A stretch of DNA of 64,000 bases. Source: Ancylobacter radicis. GTDB lineage: Bacteria; Pseudomonadota; Alphaproteobacteria; Rhizobiales; Xanthobacteraceae. A model generated the notes under the pieces. It was given only the letters and a program-made list of their open reading frames with translations, was not told the origin of the DNA and made no database searches. The stretch is taken from positions 1 to 64,000 of the forward strand of contig NZ_JAHCQH010000025.1 of assembly GCF_018449475.1 (NCBI RefSeq). Direction: 5' to 3'. This document shows positions 52,622 through 60,167 of the stretch, piece by piece; the first letter of the stretch is position 1, and each line of letters begins with the position of its first letter. The translations under genes and the position numbers were made by a program.

Positions 52622-53066
52622 TGGCGCTTTCCGCCTCGACAAGCAGGCCCTGCCCCCGCTCGCCCTGCTGCCCTATGAGAAACTGCTCGGCGACACGCTG
52701 CGCGGCTTTCTCAGCGAGCTGTTCTTCACCAGCGCCGGCGTGGTCATGGCCTATATCAGCCGCCGCCAGGACGAGAACATCCAGGATCTCATCGCCTCCT
52801 CGGCCGAGCTGTTTCTCAAGCCCGGCCTGCTGCATTACGGCCGCCACGCCGCCATCGAGAGCGACTGGGGCACCCCGCCCAATGTCAGCATCAGCATGGT
52901 GCTGCGCCAGGCGACGCTCACCGCCGCCTTCCGCGTGGTGTTCGACGACAGCGCCATCGGCGTGCATATCGACCGCATCGACTTCACCGGCGGCCCCGCC
53001 TCGGCCGATGACAATCTCCAGCGTTTCGCCACCGCCCTTGCCGCCGCCCGGCTCGCCGGGAACTAG
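52608..53066 (+). CDS. Unknown protein downstream of flhB
   Basis: 152 residues. No signal peptide or obvious membrane segment; mixed alpha/beta composition with segments such as PYEKLLGDTLRGFLSELFFT and NVSISMVLRQATLTAAFRVVFDD. The start lies 14 bases inside flhB, so it is cotranslated. I do not recognise a family. Position as the last gene of the motA operon suggests a flagellar role, but nothing in the sequence shows which. Confidence 0.7.
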   Translation: MPKADGAFRLDKQALPPLALLPYEKLLGDTLRGFLSELFFTSAGVVMAYISRRQDENIQDLIASSAELFLKPGLLHYGRHAAIESDWGTPPNVSISMVLRQATLTAAFRVVFDDSAIGVHIDRIDFTGGPASADDNLQRFATALAAARLAGN

Positions 53067-53101
53067 GCGGGGACCGAGCGGGAGCCAGCGGCGGCCGGCC
53101 T

Positions 53102-53129
53102 GATAATCCTTTCCCTTTAAAGGATTATC
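53102..53129. other. AT-rich perfect inverted repeat upstream of flgB
   Basis: GATAATCCTTT (53102-53112) and AAAGGATTATC (53119-53129) form an 11-bp perfect stem with loop CCCTTT. It lies between the last gene of the motA operon and the flgB promoter region, 31 bases before the CCAG element. It has no following T tract, so an operator or mRNA 3' hairpin is as likely as a terminator. Confidence 0.6.
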
Positions 53130-53159
53130 TCAAAACTCCCCCCGCCCCGGCGGCCTGCG

Positions 53160-53173
53160 CCAGCCTCGTGCAA
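53160..53173 (+). promoter_or_regulatory. Flagellar upstream element, flgB copy (CCAG-N6-GCAA)
   Basis: CCAGCCTCGTGCAA followed by GGTT; first base 57 nt before the flgB TTG. CCTAG at offset 23 is shared with the motA copy. Together with the copies at 44942, 47850 and 47941 it defines a conserved element. Confidence 0.65.
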
Positions 53174-53216
53174 GGTTCTGTCCCTAGGGTGCTCCCATCG
53201 CAATGCGGAGCGTCTC

Positions 53217-53600
53217 TTGGACAAGGTCTATCTCTTCGATCTCGCCTCCCGCCATGCCGCCTGGGCCTCGGTGCGGCAGGCGACCATCGCCTCGAACATC
53301 GCCAACGCCAATACGCCCGGCTACCGGGCGGCGGAGGTCGAGCCGTTCGCGTCGGTGCTGGATCGCACCCATCTGGCGGAAGCCCGCACCAACCCCGGCC
53401 ATCTCTCCCTGTCGGCGCCCGGCGCCGCCACGGTGGCGATGGACGACGCGGACAGCTGGAGCGTGTCGGAAAGCGGCAACACGGTGAGCATCGACCAGCA
53501 GATGGTCAAGGCCTCCGAGGTCAGCGGCGCCTTCAGCCTGAACACCAGTATCGTCCGCTCCTTCCACAAGATGGTGCTGGCCAGCGTGAGGAATTCCTGA
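53217..53600 (+). CDS. flgB: Flagellar basal-body rod protein FlgB
   Basis: 127 residues, with rod consensus ASNIANANTPGYRAAEVEPF. TTG start at 53217 with GGAG six bases upstream; no ATG fits the reading frame. First gene of the flgB-flgC-fliE-flgG operon. Confidence 0.93.
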   Translation: MDKVYLFDLASRHAAWASVRQATIASNIANANTPGYRAAEVEPFASVLDRTHLAEARTNPGHLSLSAPGAATVAMDDADSWSVSESGNTVSIDQQMVKASEVSGAFSLNTSIVRSFHKMVLASVRNS

Positions 53601-54022
53601 TGATCGATCCTCTGAAGTCGATCTCCGCGATCGCCAGCTCGGGCATGGAAGCCCAGTCGCTGCGCATGCGGGTGGCGTCCGAGAACATCGCCAATGCCCG
53701 CGCCACGGCGACGGCGCCGGGCGAGACGCCCTATGTGCGCAAGACCATTCATTTCTCCGCCCAGCCCATGCGCGAACTCGGCGTCTCCCGCGTCGCCGTG
53801 AGCCAGCTCGGCGTCGACCAGACCACGCCCTTCACCGTCGAGCACGACCCCGGCAACCCGGCCGCCGACGCGAATGGCAATGTGAAAATGCCCAACGTCA
53901 ACCCGCTCGTCGAAATGGCGGATCTGCGTGAAGCCGGCCGTTCCTATTCGGCCAATCTTCAGATGATGAAGCAGGCCCGTTCCATGATTTCGATGACCAT
54001 AGACCTGCTGAGGGCTGGATGA
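53600..54022 (+). CDS. flgC: Flagellar basal-body rod protein FlgC
   Basis: 140 residues. Rod protein consensus (SSGMEAQSLRMRVASENIANA) and C-terminal ARSMISMTIDLLR helix. The start shares a base with the flgB stop (TGATG). Confidence 0.95.
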   Translation: MIDPLKSISAIASSGMEAQSLRMRVASENIANARATATAPGETPYVRKTIHFSAQPMRELGVSRVAVSQLGVDQTTPFTVEHDPGNPAADANGNVKMPNVNPLVEMADLREAGRSYSANLQMMKQARSMISMTIDLLRAG

Positions 54023-54345
54023 TGCTCGACCCGATTGCTTCCTTCGCGCCGATCCGCACCACCGGCACCGCGGCGGCCTCCGCCGCCGGCCCGGCCTCGG
54101 CAGCGGCCCCGAGCCGCGCCGTGTCCGGCACCGATTTCGCCGATGTCTTCGCCGACGTCTCCGGCCAGGCCGTGAACGCGCTGAAGAACGCGGAGGCGAC
54201 CTCCATCACCGGCATTCAGGGCAAGGCCTCGGTGCAGCACGTGGTGCAGACCATCATGGCGGCGGAGGAAAGCCTCCAGACCGCCCTCGCCGTCCGCGAC
54301 AAGGTCGTCGCGGCCTATCAGGAAATCTCGCGGATGGCGATCTGA
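54019..54345 (+). CDS. fliE: Flagellar hook-basal body protein FliE
   Basis: 108 residues. C-terminal helix [28 protein letters not shown] matches FliE, the adaptor between MS ring and rod. Start ATG overlaps the flgC stop (ATGA); a second ATG follows directly. Confidence 0.93.
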   Translation: MMLDPIASFAPIRTTGTAAASAAGPASAAAPSRAVSGTDFADVFADVSGQAVNALKNAEATSITGIQGKASVQHVVQTIMAAEESLQTALAVRDKVVAAYQEISRMAI

Positions 54346-54355
54346 GGACACTGAC

Positions 54356-55144
54356 ATGAGAGCACTGGCCATCGCCGCCACCGGCATGAGCGCGCAGCAG
54401 ACCAATGTGGAAGTGATCGCGAACAACATCGCGAACATCAACACCACCGGCTTCAAGCGCGCGCGCGCCGAATTCTCCGATCTGCTCTATCAGGCCGAGC
54501 GCGCCGGGGGCGTTCCCAATGTGGATGGCGGACTGCCCATCCCGGACGGGGCGCTGGTCGGCCTCGGCGTGCGCACCGTCGGCGTGCGCAACCTGCACAT
54601 GCAGGGCCCGCTGACCCAGACCGGCAACCCGCTCGACCTCGCCATCAATGGCCGTGGCTGGTTCCAGATCACCAGCCCGACCGGCGAGACGGTCTATACG
54701 CGCGCCGGCTCCTTCAACAAGGGACCGGAAGGCCAGCTCGTCACCAATGACGGCTATGTCGTCGAGCCGGCCATCAACTTCCCGGCCGACACGGTGGAAA
54801 TCGTCATCAACGAGACCGGGCAGGTCTACGCCAAGACCGCCGGACAGGCCGCGCCGCAGATGCTCGGCCAGCTCAACCTCGCCAATTTCGCCAATGATGG
54901 CGGGCTGGAGCCGATCGGCAACAATCTCTATCGCGAGACCGATGCCTCCGGCACCGCGACCATGGGCGTCGCCGCCGATACCGGCTTCGGCAAGATGCAT
55001 CAGGGCTATCTGGAATCCTCCAACGTGGATCCGGTCAAGGAGATCACCGAGCTGATCTCCGCCCAGCGCGCCTATGAGATGAATTCCAAGGTAATCCAGG
55101 CCGCCGACGAAATGGCCGCCACCGTCTCCAAGGGCATCCGCTAG
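54356..55144 (+). CDS. flgG: Distal rod protein FlgG
   Basis: 262 residues, the standard length. Start [35 protein letters not shown] and end [30 protein letters not shown] match consensus. The stop codon lies within the first arm of the repeat that follows. Confidence 0.97.
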   Translation: MRALAIAATGMSAQQTNVEVIANNIANINTTGFKRARAEFSDLLYQAERAGGVPNVDGGLPIPDGALVGLGVRTVGVRNLHMQGPLTQTGNPLDLAINGRGWFQITSPTGETVYTRAGSFNKGPEGQLVTNDGYVVEPAINFPADTVEIVINETGQVYAKTAGQAAPQMLGQLNLANFANDGGLEPIGNNLYRETDASGTATMGVAADTGFGKMHQGYLESSNVDPVKEITELISAQRAYEMNSKVIQAADEMAATVSKGIR

Positions 55145-55247
55145 AGCTTTTTCGGTGAGCTCCGGTTCATCGAAAAAGCTCTAGCTTATTGTTCTGACGC
55201 ATTTTCTTCACGCGAACCGGAATCCGCTTCGCTCGAAAATGCTCTAG
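55141..55247. repeat. Dispersed palindromic repeat between flgG and flgA
   Basis: CTAGAGCTTTTTCG (55141-55154) and CGAAAAAGCTCTAG (55171-55184) form a 14-bp perfect stem. A second hairpin follows with GCATTTTC (55199-55206) and GAAAATGC (55235-55242) and an inner GCGAACCGGAATCCGCTTCGC stretch, ending CTCTAGC. Sequences of this kind are scattered in Hyphomicrobiales genomes. It overlaps the flgG stop and separates flgG from flgA, possibly tuning their ratio. Confidence 0.75.
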
Positions 55248-55261
55248 CAAGGATACGCATC

Positions 55262-55870
55262 ATGCTTCGGCATCTGTGGGGCGCGGCGCTCGCGCTCGCC
55301 CTTTCCTGTGCGCTCGCCCAGGGATCGGCGACGGCTCAAGAGGCGACCAGGGGCGCGTTCCGCGTCGCCGGCACGTCGATCGCCGACACCCGCGCCCACG
55401 ATGCCACGCTCGGCGACTGGATGGCCCCCGTGCCCGCCGGAGCCGCCCGCGCGCCGGCCGCCCGGCCCGCCACAGCCGCGGAAATCCATCTCCCGGTCGC
55501 CGCCGGCGCCATCGCGCCGGGCGACAAGATCACTGACGACATGCTGGTCGACCGCGCCTTCCCCTCCTCCGTCGCCAGCCAGTACCCGATCGCCATCACC
55601 CGCGCCCAGCTCGTGGGCAAGGTGGCGCGCCGCGTGCTGCTCGCCGGCAATGTCATTCCGGTCGCCGCCGTCGGCGACGCCAAGGTCGTCACGCGCGGCG
55701 TCGCCGCCGAGCTGCGCTTCGAGCAGGACGGCCTCGTCATCACCGCGCTCGGCGTGCCGCTGGATTCCGGCACGGTCGGCGCCGTGGTCCGGCTGAAGAA
55801 CATCGACAGCGGCAAGGTCGTGACCGGCGTCGTGCAGGATGACGGCTCGGTGAAGGTGGGCGGCAAATGA
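55262..55870 (+). CDS. flgA: P-ring assembly chaperone FlgA
   Basis: 202 residues. Signal peptide about 1-26 (ends ATAQ). The C-terminal SAF domain shows IAPGDKITDDMLVDRAFPSS, VGKVARRVLLAGNVI and VRLKNIDSGKVVTGVV. Periplasmic chaperone for FlgI, encoded next with a four-base overlap. Confidence 0.92.
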   Translation: MLRHLWGAALALALSCALAQGSATAQEATRGAFRVAGTSIADTRAHDATLGDWMAPVPAGAARAPAARPATAAEIHLPVAAGAIAPGDKITDDMLVDRAFPSSVASQYPIAITRAQLVGKVARRVLLAGNVIPVAAVGDAKVVTRGVAAELRFEQDGLVITALGVPLDSGTVGAVVRLKNIDSGKVVTGVVQDDGSVKVGGK

Positions 55871-57009
55871 AGCGCCCGCGGATGAACCGACTCCTCGCCA
55901 CCGCCCTGCTGCTGCTCGCCGGCCTCGCCAGCGCCGGCGCGGCGACCCGCATCAAGGACGTGTCCACCGTCCAGGGCGTGCGCGACAACCAGCTTGTCGG
56001 CTACGGCCTCGTCATCGGCCTTCAGGGCACCGGCGACACGCTGCGCAACTCGCCTTTCACCGAGCAGGCCATGCAGTCCATGCTCGACCGGCTCGGCGTC
56101 AGCACGCGCGGCATCCCGCTGCGGGCGCGCAATGTCGCCGCCGTCGCCGTCACCGCCAACCTGCCGCCCTTCGCCGGTGTCGGCTCGCGCATCGACATCA
56201 ACGTCGCTTCGCTGGGCGATGCCTCCTCGCTGCGCGGCGGCACGCTGATCCTCACCCCGCTCAACAGCGGCGACGGGCAGACCTATGCGGTCGCGCAGGG
56301 TCAGCTCGCCGTCACCGGCTTCTCGGCCGAGGGCGAGGCGGAGAGCATCACCCAGGGCATCCCCACCGCCGCGCGCATTCCCAATGGCGCGCTGGTCGAG
56401 CGCCCCGCGCCCGGCGTGCTGAACGAGCTGCACAGCTTCGTGCTGGAGCTGAACAATCCGGATTTCGCCACCGCCGCGCGCATCGCCGACGTGATCAATG
56501 CCCGCTTCGGCAAGATCAAGTTCGACTATGGCAAGCTCGGCGGGCCCAACAAGCCGATCGCCCAGGAGCGCGACCTGCGCAGCGTGGTGGTGCAGCGCCC
56601 GCCGCAGATCAACCCGGCCCGCTTCCTCGCCATGGTCGGCGACCTGCCGGTCGAGCCGGACGCCCCCGCCCGCGTGGTGGTGGACCAGCGTTCCGGCACG
56701 GTGGTGATCGGGCGCAACGTCAAGATTTCGACCGTCGCCATCACCCAGGGCAATCTGACGGTGCGCGTCACCGAGACGCCGGAAGTCTCCCAGCCCGCCC
56801 CCTTCTCCGACGGTGAGACGGTCGTCGTGCCGCGCACCGACATCGGCATCGAGCAGGATGGCGGCTACCTCTCCGTCGTGCGCGGCCCCGATCTGGACAC
56901 CCTCGTGCAAGGTCTGAACCGTATGGGGATGAGGCCGACGGACATCATCGCTGTCCTTCAGGCGATCAAGACCTCCGGCGCGCTCCAGGCCGAGCTGGTG
57001 GTCCAGTAA
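55867..57009 (+). CDS. flgI: Flagellar P-ring protein FlgI
   Basis: 380 residues, normal length. Signal peptide about 1-25. Consensus ATRIKDVSTVQGVRDNQLVGYGLVIGLQGTGDT at the mature start and GLNRMGMRPTDIIAVLQAIKTSGALQAEL at the end. It forms the bushing in the peptidoglycan. Confidence 0.97.
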   Translation: MKRPRMNRLLATALLLLAGLASAGAATRIKDVSTVQGVRDNQLVGYGLVIGLQGTGDTLRNSPFTEQAMQSMLDRLGVSTRGIPLRARNVAAVAVTANLPPFAGVGSRIDINVASLGDASSLRGGTLILTPLNSGDGQTYAVAQGQLAVTGFSAEGEAESITQGIPTAARIPNGALVERPAPGVLNELHSFVLELNNPDFATAARIADVINARFGKIKFDYGKLGGPNKPIAQERDLRSVVVQRPPQINPARFLAMVGDLPVEPDAPARVVVDQRSGTVVIGRNVKISTVAITQGNLTVRVTETPEVSQPAPFSDGETVVVPRTDIGIEQDGGYLSVVRGPDLDTLVQGLNRMGMRPTDIIAVLQAIKTSGALQAELVVQ

Positions 57010-57072
57010 TCCCGGCCCGGCCCGCCTTACCCCACCCGCCAACCGCCCAGCCCCCTTCGAGGAGCCACGCCC

Positions 57073-57882
57073 ATGACGATCGTGACCGTGCTGTCTCACC
57101 TGCTGATCTTCCTCCTGGGCGGCGGCCTTGGCCTCATGGCGGCGGCGCTGTGTTTCGCCGCCCGTCATTCCGACGGGGAAGACGACGAGTGGAACGGGCA
57201 GCCGTGGAACGGTCCGCGGGCGGTCCCGGCGCGGACGCCGGGCCTGCCCGCGCCGGCCCGCTCCTTTGCCAAGCGCGGCATCAACCTGCTGATCCTCACT
57301 GGCCTGACCGTCCACCTCACTGCACTGACGCTCCACGGCGCCGACGCCGAATCCGCGCCCGCCAAACCGGCCGCGCCGGTGCAGGCGCTTCCCGCCGCCG
57401 CGCCGGTTCCCGCCGTGCCGATGCCGTCCGGCGCCAGCAATACCGAGCAGTATTGCCAGAGCATCATCGACACCGCCCGCGACGCCCGCTTCGCCCGCCA
57501 GAAGACGGCCATCGAGGTGATGGAAAAGAACATCGAGGAGCGCATCGCCCAGCTTGAGGCCAAGCGCGCCGAATATGAGAAGTGGTTGACGCGCCGAGAG
57601 GATTTCCTGCGCAAGGCGGATGAATCGGTCATCGCCGTGATCTCGCAGATGCGCCCCGACGCCGCTGCCGCCCAGCTCACCGTGATGGCCGACGACCCGG
57701 CCGCCGCGATCCTCGCCAAGCTCAATCCGCGCGTCGCCAGCGCCATCATGAACGAAATGGACGCCACCCGCGCGGCCCGGATCACCGGCGTGATGGTCGG
57801 CATCGCCAAGCGGGCGGCCGAGGCCAAGGCCCAGGCTCCCAAATCGCCGGACGCCAAGGGGACCGAAGGCAAGCCCTCATGA
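57073..57882 (+). CDS. MotE-like flagellar protein (MgtE_N-like domain) with N-terminal membrane extension
   Basis: 269 residues. The second half matches rhizobial MotE, the chaperone of the stator ruler MotC: a coiled coil (VMEKNIEERIAQLEAKRAEYEKW) followed by a MgtE-N-like PDAAAAQLTVMADDPAAAILAKLNP region. Ahead of it lie two hydrophobic segments (about 5-30 and 77-97), separated by an acidic, Pro-rich stretch; MotE normally has only the second, as a signal peptide. Either the start is correct and the protein is a fusion, or translation begins later. It is 63 bases after flgI and overlaps flgH by four. Confidence 0.72.
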   Translation: MTIVTVLSHLLIFLLGGGLGLMAAALCFAARHSDGEDDEWNGQPWNGPRAVPARTPGLPAPARSFAKRGINLLILTGLTVHLTALTLHGADAESAPAKPAAPVQALPAAAPVPAVPMPSGASNTEQYCQSIIDTARDARFARQKTAIEVMEKNIEERIAQLEAKRAEYEKWLTRREDFLRKADESVIAVISQMRPDAAAAQLTVMADDPAAAILAKLNPRVASAIMNEMDATRAARITGVMVGIAKRAAEAKAQAPKSPDAKGTEGKPS

Positions 57883-58595
57883 AACGCCTTCTCCTGCCCC
57901 TCGCCCTGCTCGGCCTAACTGCTTGTCAGAGCAACAAATATGACAGCCTCGCCAATGGTCCGTCGCTGACACCGGTCGGCTACGGCATCCAGGCGCAGGC
58001 CGATCCGATCCCCATGTCCTACCCGCCGCCGCCGACACGCAGCTTCGCCTCGACCTGGGACAAGGGCAGCGAAAGCCTCTACCGCAGCATCCGCGCCACC
58101 AAGGTCGGCGACACGCTGAAGGTGGATATCTCGCTCGACGACAAGGCCGAGTTCGATAACGAGACCGGCCGTTCGCGCAAGTCCGCGCAGGATGCCGGGC
58201 TGGATATCGCTGCCGGCGCAGAGGGTTACGGTTGGGCGGGCGGCTATGGCTCGGCCACCGGCTCGCTCACCATGAACTCGGACACCGAGGCGAAGGGCAA
58301 GGGCTCGATCGACCGCTCGGAAAAGCTGCGGCTCGCCGTCGCCGTGGTCGTCACCGAGGTCCTGCCGAACGGCAACCTGATGATCCGCGGCTCGCAGGAG
58401 ATTCTGGTGAACTACGAGGTCCGCGTGCTGACGATCGCCGGCATGGTGAACCCGCTGGACATCACCGGCGGCAACCAGATCGCCTATGACCGGATCGCCG
58501 AAGCCCGCATTTCCTACGCCGGTCGCGGCCGGCTCAACGATGTCCAGCAGCCGGCCTGGGGCCAGCGCATTTACGACCTCGTTGTTCCCTTCTGA
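57879..58595 (+). CDS. flgH: Flagellar L-ring lipoprotein FlgH
   Basis: 238 residues. Lipoprotein signal with lipobox LTAC (acylated C16). Consensus KVGDTLKVDISLDDKAEFDNETGR and LPNGNLMIRGSQEILVNYEVRVLTIAGMV. Outer-membrane ring. Overlaps the upstream gene as ATGA. Confidence 0.96.
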   Translation: MKRLLLPLALLGLTACQSNKYDSLANGPSLTPVGYGIQAQADPIPMSYPPPPTRSFASTWDKGSESLYRSIRATKVGDTLKVDISLDDKAEFDNETGRSRKSAQDAGLDIAAGAEGYGWAGGYGSATGSLTMNSDTEAKGKGSIDRSEKLRLAVAVVVTEVLPNGNLMIRGSQEILVNYEVRVLTIAGMVNPLDITGGNQIAYDRIAEARISYAGRGRLNDVQQPAWGQRIYDLVVPF

Positions 58596-58621
58596 TGAAC
58601 CGATAACTGGCGGGGGCCACC

Positions 58622-59125
58622 ATGGCGCAAGCAATCAAGACAGACGGCAAGGCCGCAGGCGGCAAGGGCGGCGTGGTCGTGGCGCTCTGCGTCCTCACAC
58701 TCCTCGCGGCCGCCGGCGGCGGCGGGCTCGGCATCCAGCTCGCCTCCACCGTCGAGCAGGTCGTGACGGAAAAAGCCAAGGAAAAGGAAGAGGTTGAAGC
58801 GAACAAGCCGCCGCTGCGCTATACCGATCCCGAGATGGTGATGGAAAGCCTCAAGCCCATCGTCTCCAATCTCGGGGCGCCCAGCAGCACCTTCGTGCGC
58901 ATCGAGGCCTCGATCATCTTCAAGAACGGCACCCTGGCCAATCCGCAGATCGCCGCCGCGCAGATCCGCGAGGATGTGATGGCCTATCTGCGCACCCTCT
59001 CGCTCAGCCAGCTGGAAGGGCCGAGCGGCCTCATCCATCTGCGCGAGGACCTCAACGAGCGCGCCCGCATGCGCTCGGAAGGCAACGTGCAGGAACTGGT
59101 GATCGAAACGCTGGTGGTGCAATGA
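58622..59125 (+). CDS. fliL: Flagellar basal-body-associated protein FliL
   Basis: 167 residues. N-terminal membrane segment (about 18-40) and periplasmic FliL domain (LKPIVSNLGAPSSTFVRIEASIIF, REDLNERARMR). It supports stator function. The stop overlaps the fliP start as ATGA. Confidence 0.9.
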   Translation: MAQAIKTDGKAAGGKGGVVVALCVLTLLAAAGGGGLGIQLASTVEQVVTEKAKEKEEVEANKPPLRYTDPEMVMESLKPIVSNLGAPSSTFVRIEASIIFKNGTLANPQIAAAQIREDVMAYLRTLSLSQLEGPSGLIHLREDLNERARMRSEGNVQELVIETLVVQ

Positions 59126-59880
59126 CCCGCCGGCTGCTTCCGGCCGGGCTCGCGCTCGGCGCCGGTCTCCTGTTCGCCGTGCCGGCCCTTGCCCAGCAGA
59201 CGCCGAGCCTCTCGGAACTGTTGAACGAGGCGGGCGGCGGGGCAGCCTCGGGCCGCATCGTGCAGATGATCGCCCTGCTCACCGTGCTCTCGGTGGCGCC
59301 GGGTCTGCTCATCATGGTCACGAGCTTCACGCGCTTCGTCATCGCGCTGTCCTTCCTGCGCTCGGGCCTTGGCCTGCAGTCGACGCCGGCCAATCTGGTG
59401 CTGATCTCGCTGTCGCTGTTCATGACCTTCTATGTGATGGGCCCGACCTTCGACCGGGCCTGGACGCAAGGCATACAGCCGTTGACCGCCAACGAGATTT
59501 CCGAACAGGAGGCGATCAAGCGGGTGGCCGAGCCGTTCCGCGAATTCATGCTCACCCAGGTGCGCCCCAAGGATCTCCAGACCTTCGCCGACCTCGCTGC
59601 GGCCAATGGCCAGGTGGTGGCGGCGGCGCCGGAGGAGGTGGAGCTGCGCATCCTCATCCCCGCTTTCATGATTTCGGAATTGCGGCGCGGCTTCGAGATC
59701 GGCTTCCTGATCATGCTGCCGTTCCTGATCATCGACATGATCGTGGCCACCCTCGTCATGTCGATGGGCATGATGATGATGCCGCCGGCGGTCATCGCCC
59801 TGCCCTTCAAGATTCTGTTCTTCATCCTGATTGATGGTTGGAACCTGCTGGTCGGCGGACTGGTGCGCTCCTTCTATTGA
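59122..59880 (+). CDS. fliP: Flagellar export apparatus protein FliP
   Basis: 252 residues. Cleavable signal (1-25, ends ALAQ), then four membrane segments with FTRFVIALSFLRSGLGLQSTPANLVLISLSLFMTF and the conserved LPFLIIDMIVATLVMSMGMMMMPP. Gate component with FliQ and FliR. fliO is not next to it. A terminator follows. Confidence 0.97.
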   Translation: MTRRLLPAGLALGAGLLFAVPALAQQTPSLSELLNEAGGGAASGRIVQMIALLTVLSVAPGLLIMVTSFTRFVIALSFLRSGLGLQSTPANLVLISLSLFMTFYVMGPTFDRAWTQGIQPLTANEISEQEAIKRVAEPFREFMLTQVRPKDLQTFADLAAANGQVVAAAPEEVELRILIPAFMISELRRGFEIGFLIMLPFLIIDMIVATLVMSMGMMMMPPAVIALPFKILFFILIDGWNLLVGGLVRSFY

Positions 59881-59914
59881 CGCGTAGTCGGAGACCGATT
59901 TGGGGGTCTTCGGG

Positions 59915-59946
59915 AGGGCGGTTCGCGCAAGCGGGCCGCCCTTTTT
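59915..59946 (+). terminator. Intrinsic terminator after fliP
   Basis: AGGGCGG (59915-59921) pairs with CCGCCCT (59936-59942) followed by five T residues. It ends the flgB-fliP operon and isolates the flagellin gene. Confidence 0.8.
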
Positions 59947-60103
59947 CTTGGTCCCTGCAGCGGTCAAGAGGGTGCAAGCCCCGGGCAAGTATGCCGTGCG
60001 ACCGTCCGTGCATGGCAGATTGACTGCTGGTCCCTCGGGTCCGGCAGGAGAGGTACCGCCCAGGTGCGGCAGCTCTCGACAAAGGCATGAAGCCGTTTCT
60101 GCC

Positions 60104-60162
60104 ATGCCGGTTTCAGTCCGGTATGTCCCCTTGAAACCAACCATCTCCAAACAAAGGGACAT
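60104..60162 (+). promoter_or_regulatory. Flagellin mRNA leader with alternative hairpins over the ribosome site
   Basis: Three pairings are possible: ATGCCGG (60104-60110) with CCGGTAT (60118-60124), one G-U; GGTTTCA (60109-60115) with TGAAACC (60132-60138); and ATGTCCC (60123-60129) with GGGACAT (60156-60162). The last covers the Shine-Dalgarno AAGGGA that lies eight bases before the flagellin start. The three overlap or interleave, so they cannot all form. In Caulobacter FlbT acts on the flagellin leader; flbT and flaF are in this locus. Confidence 0.55.
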
Positions 60163-60167
60163 TCGTC

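Noticed and set aside
60069-60086. GCAGCTCTCGACAAAGG upstream of flagellin, considered a fifth CCAG-N6-GCAA element.
   Set aside because: It needs an insertion and mismatches in the fixed bases, and lies about 98 nt from the start codon rather than 58. It is mentioned only as a weak possibility.
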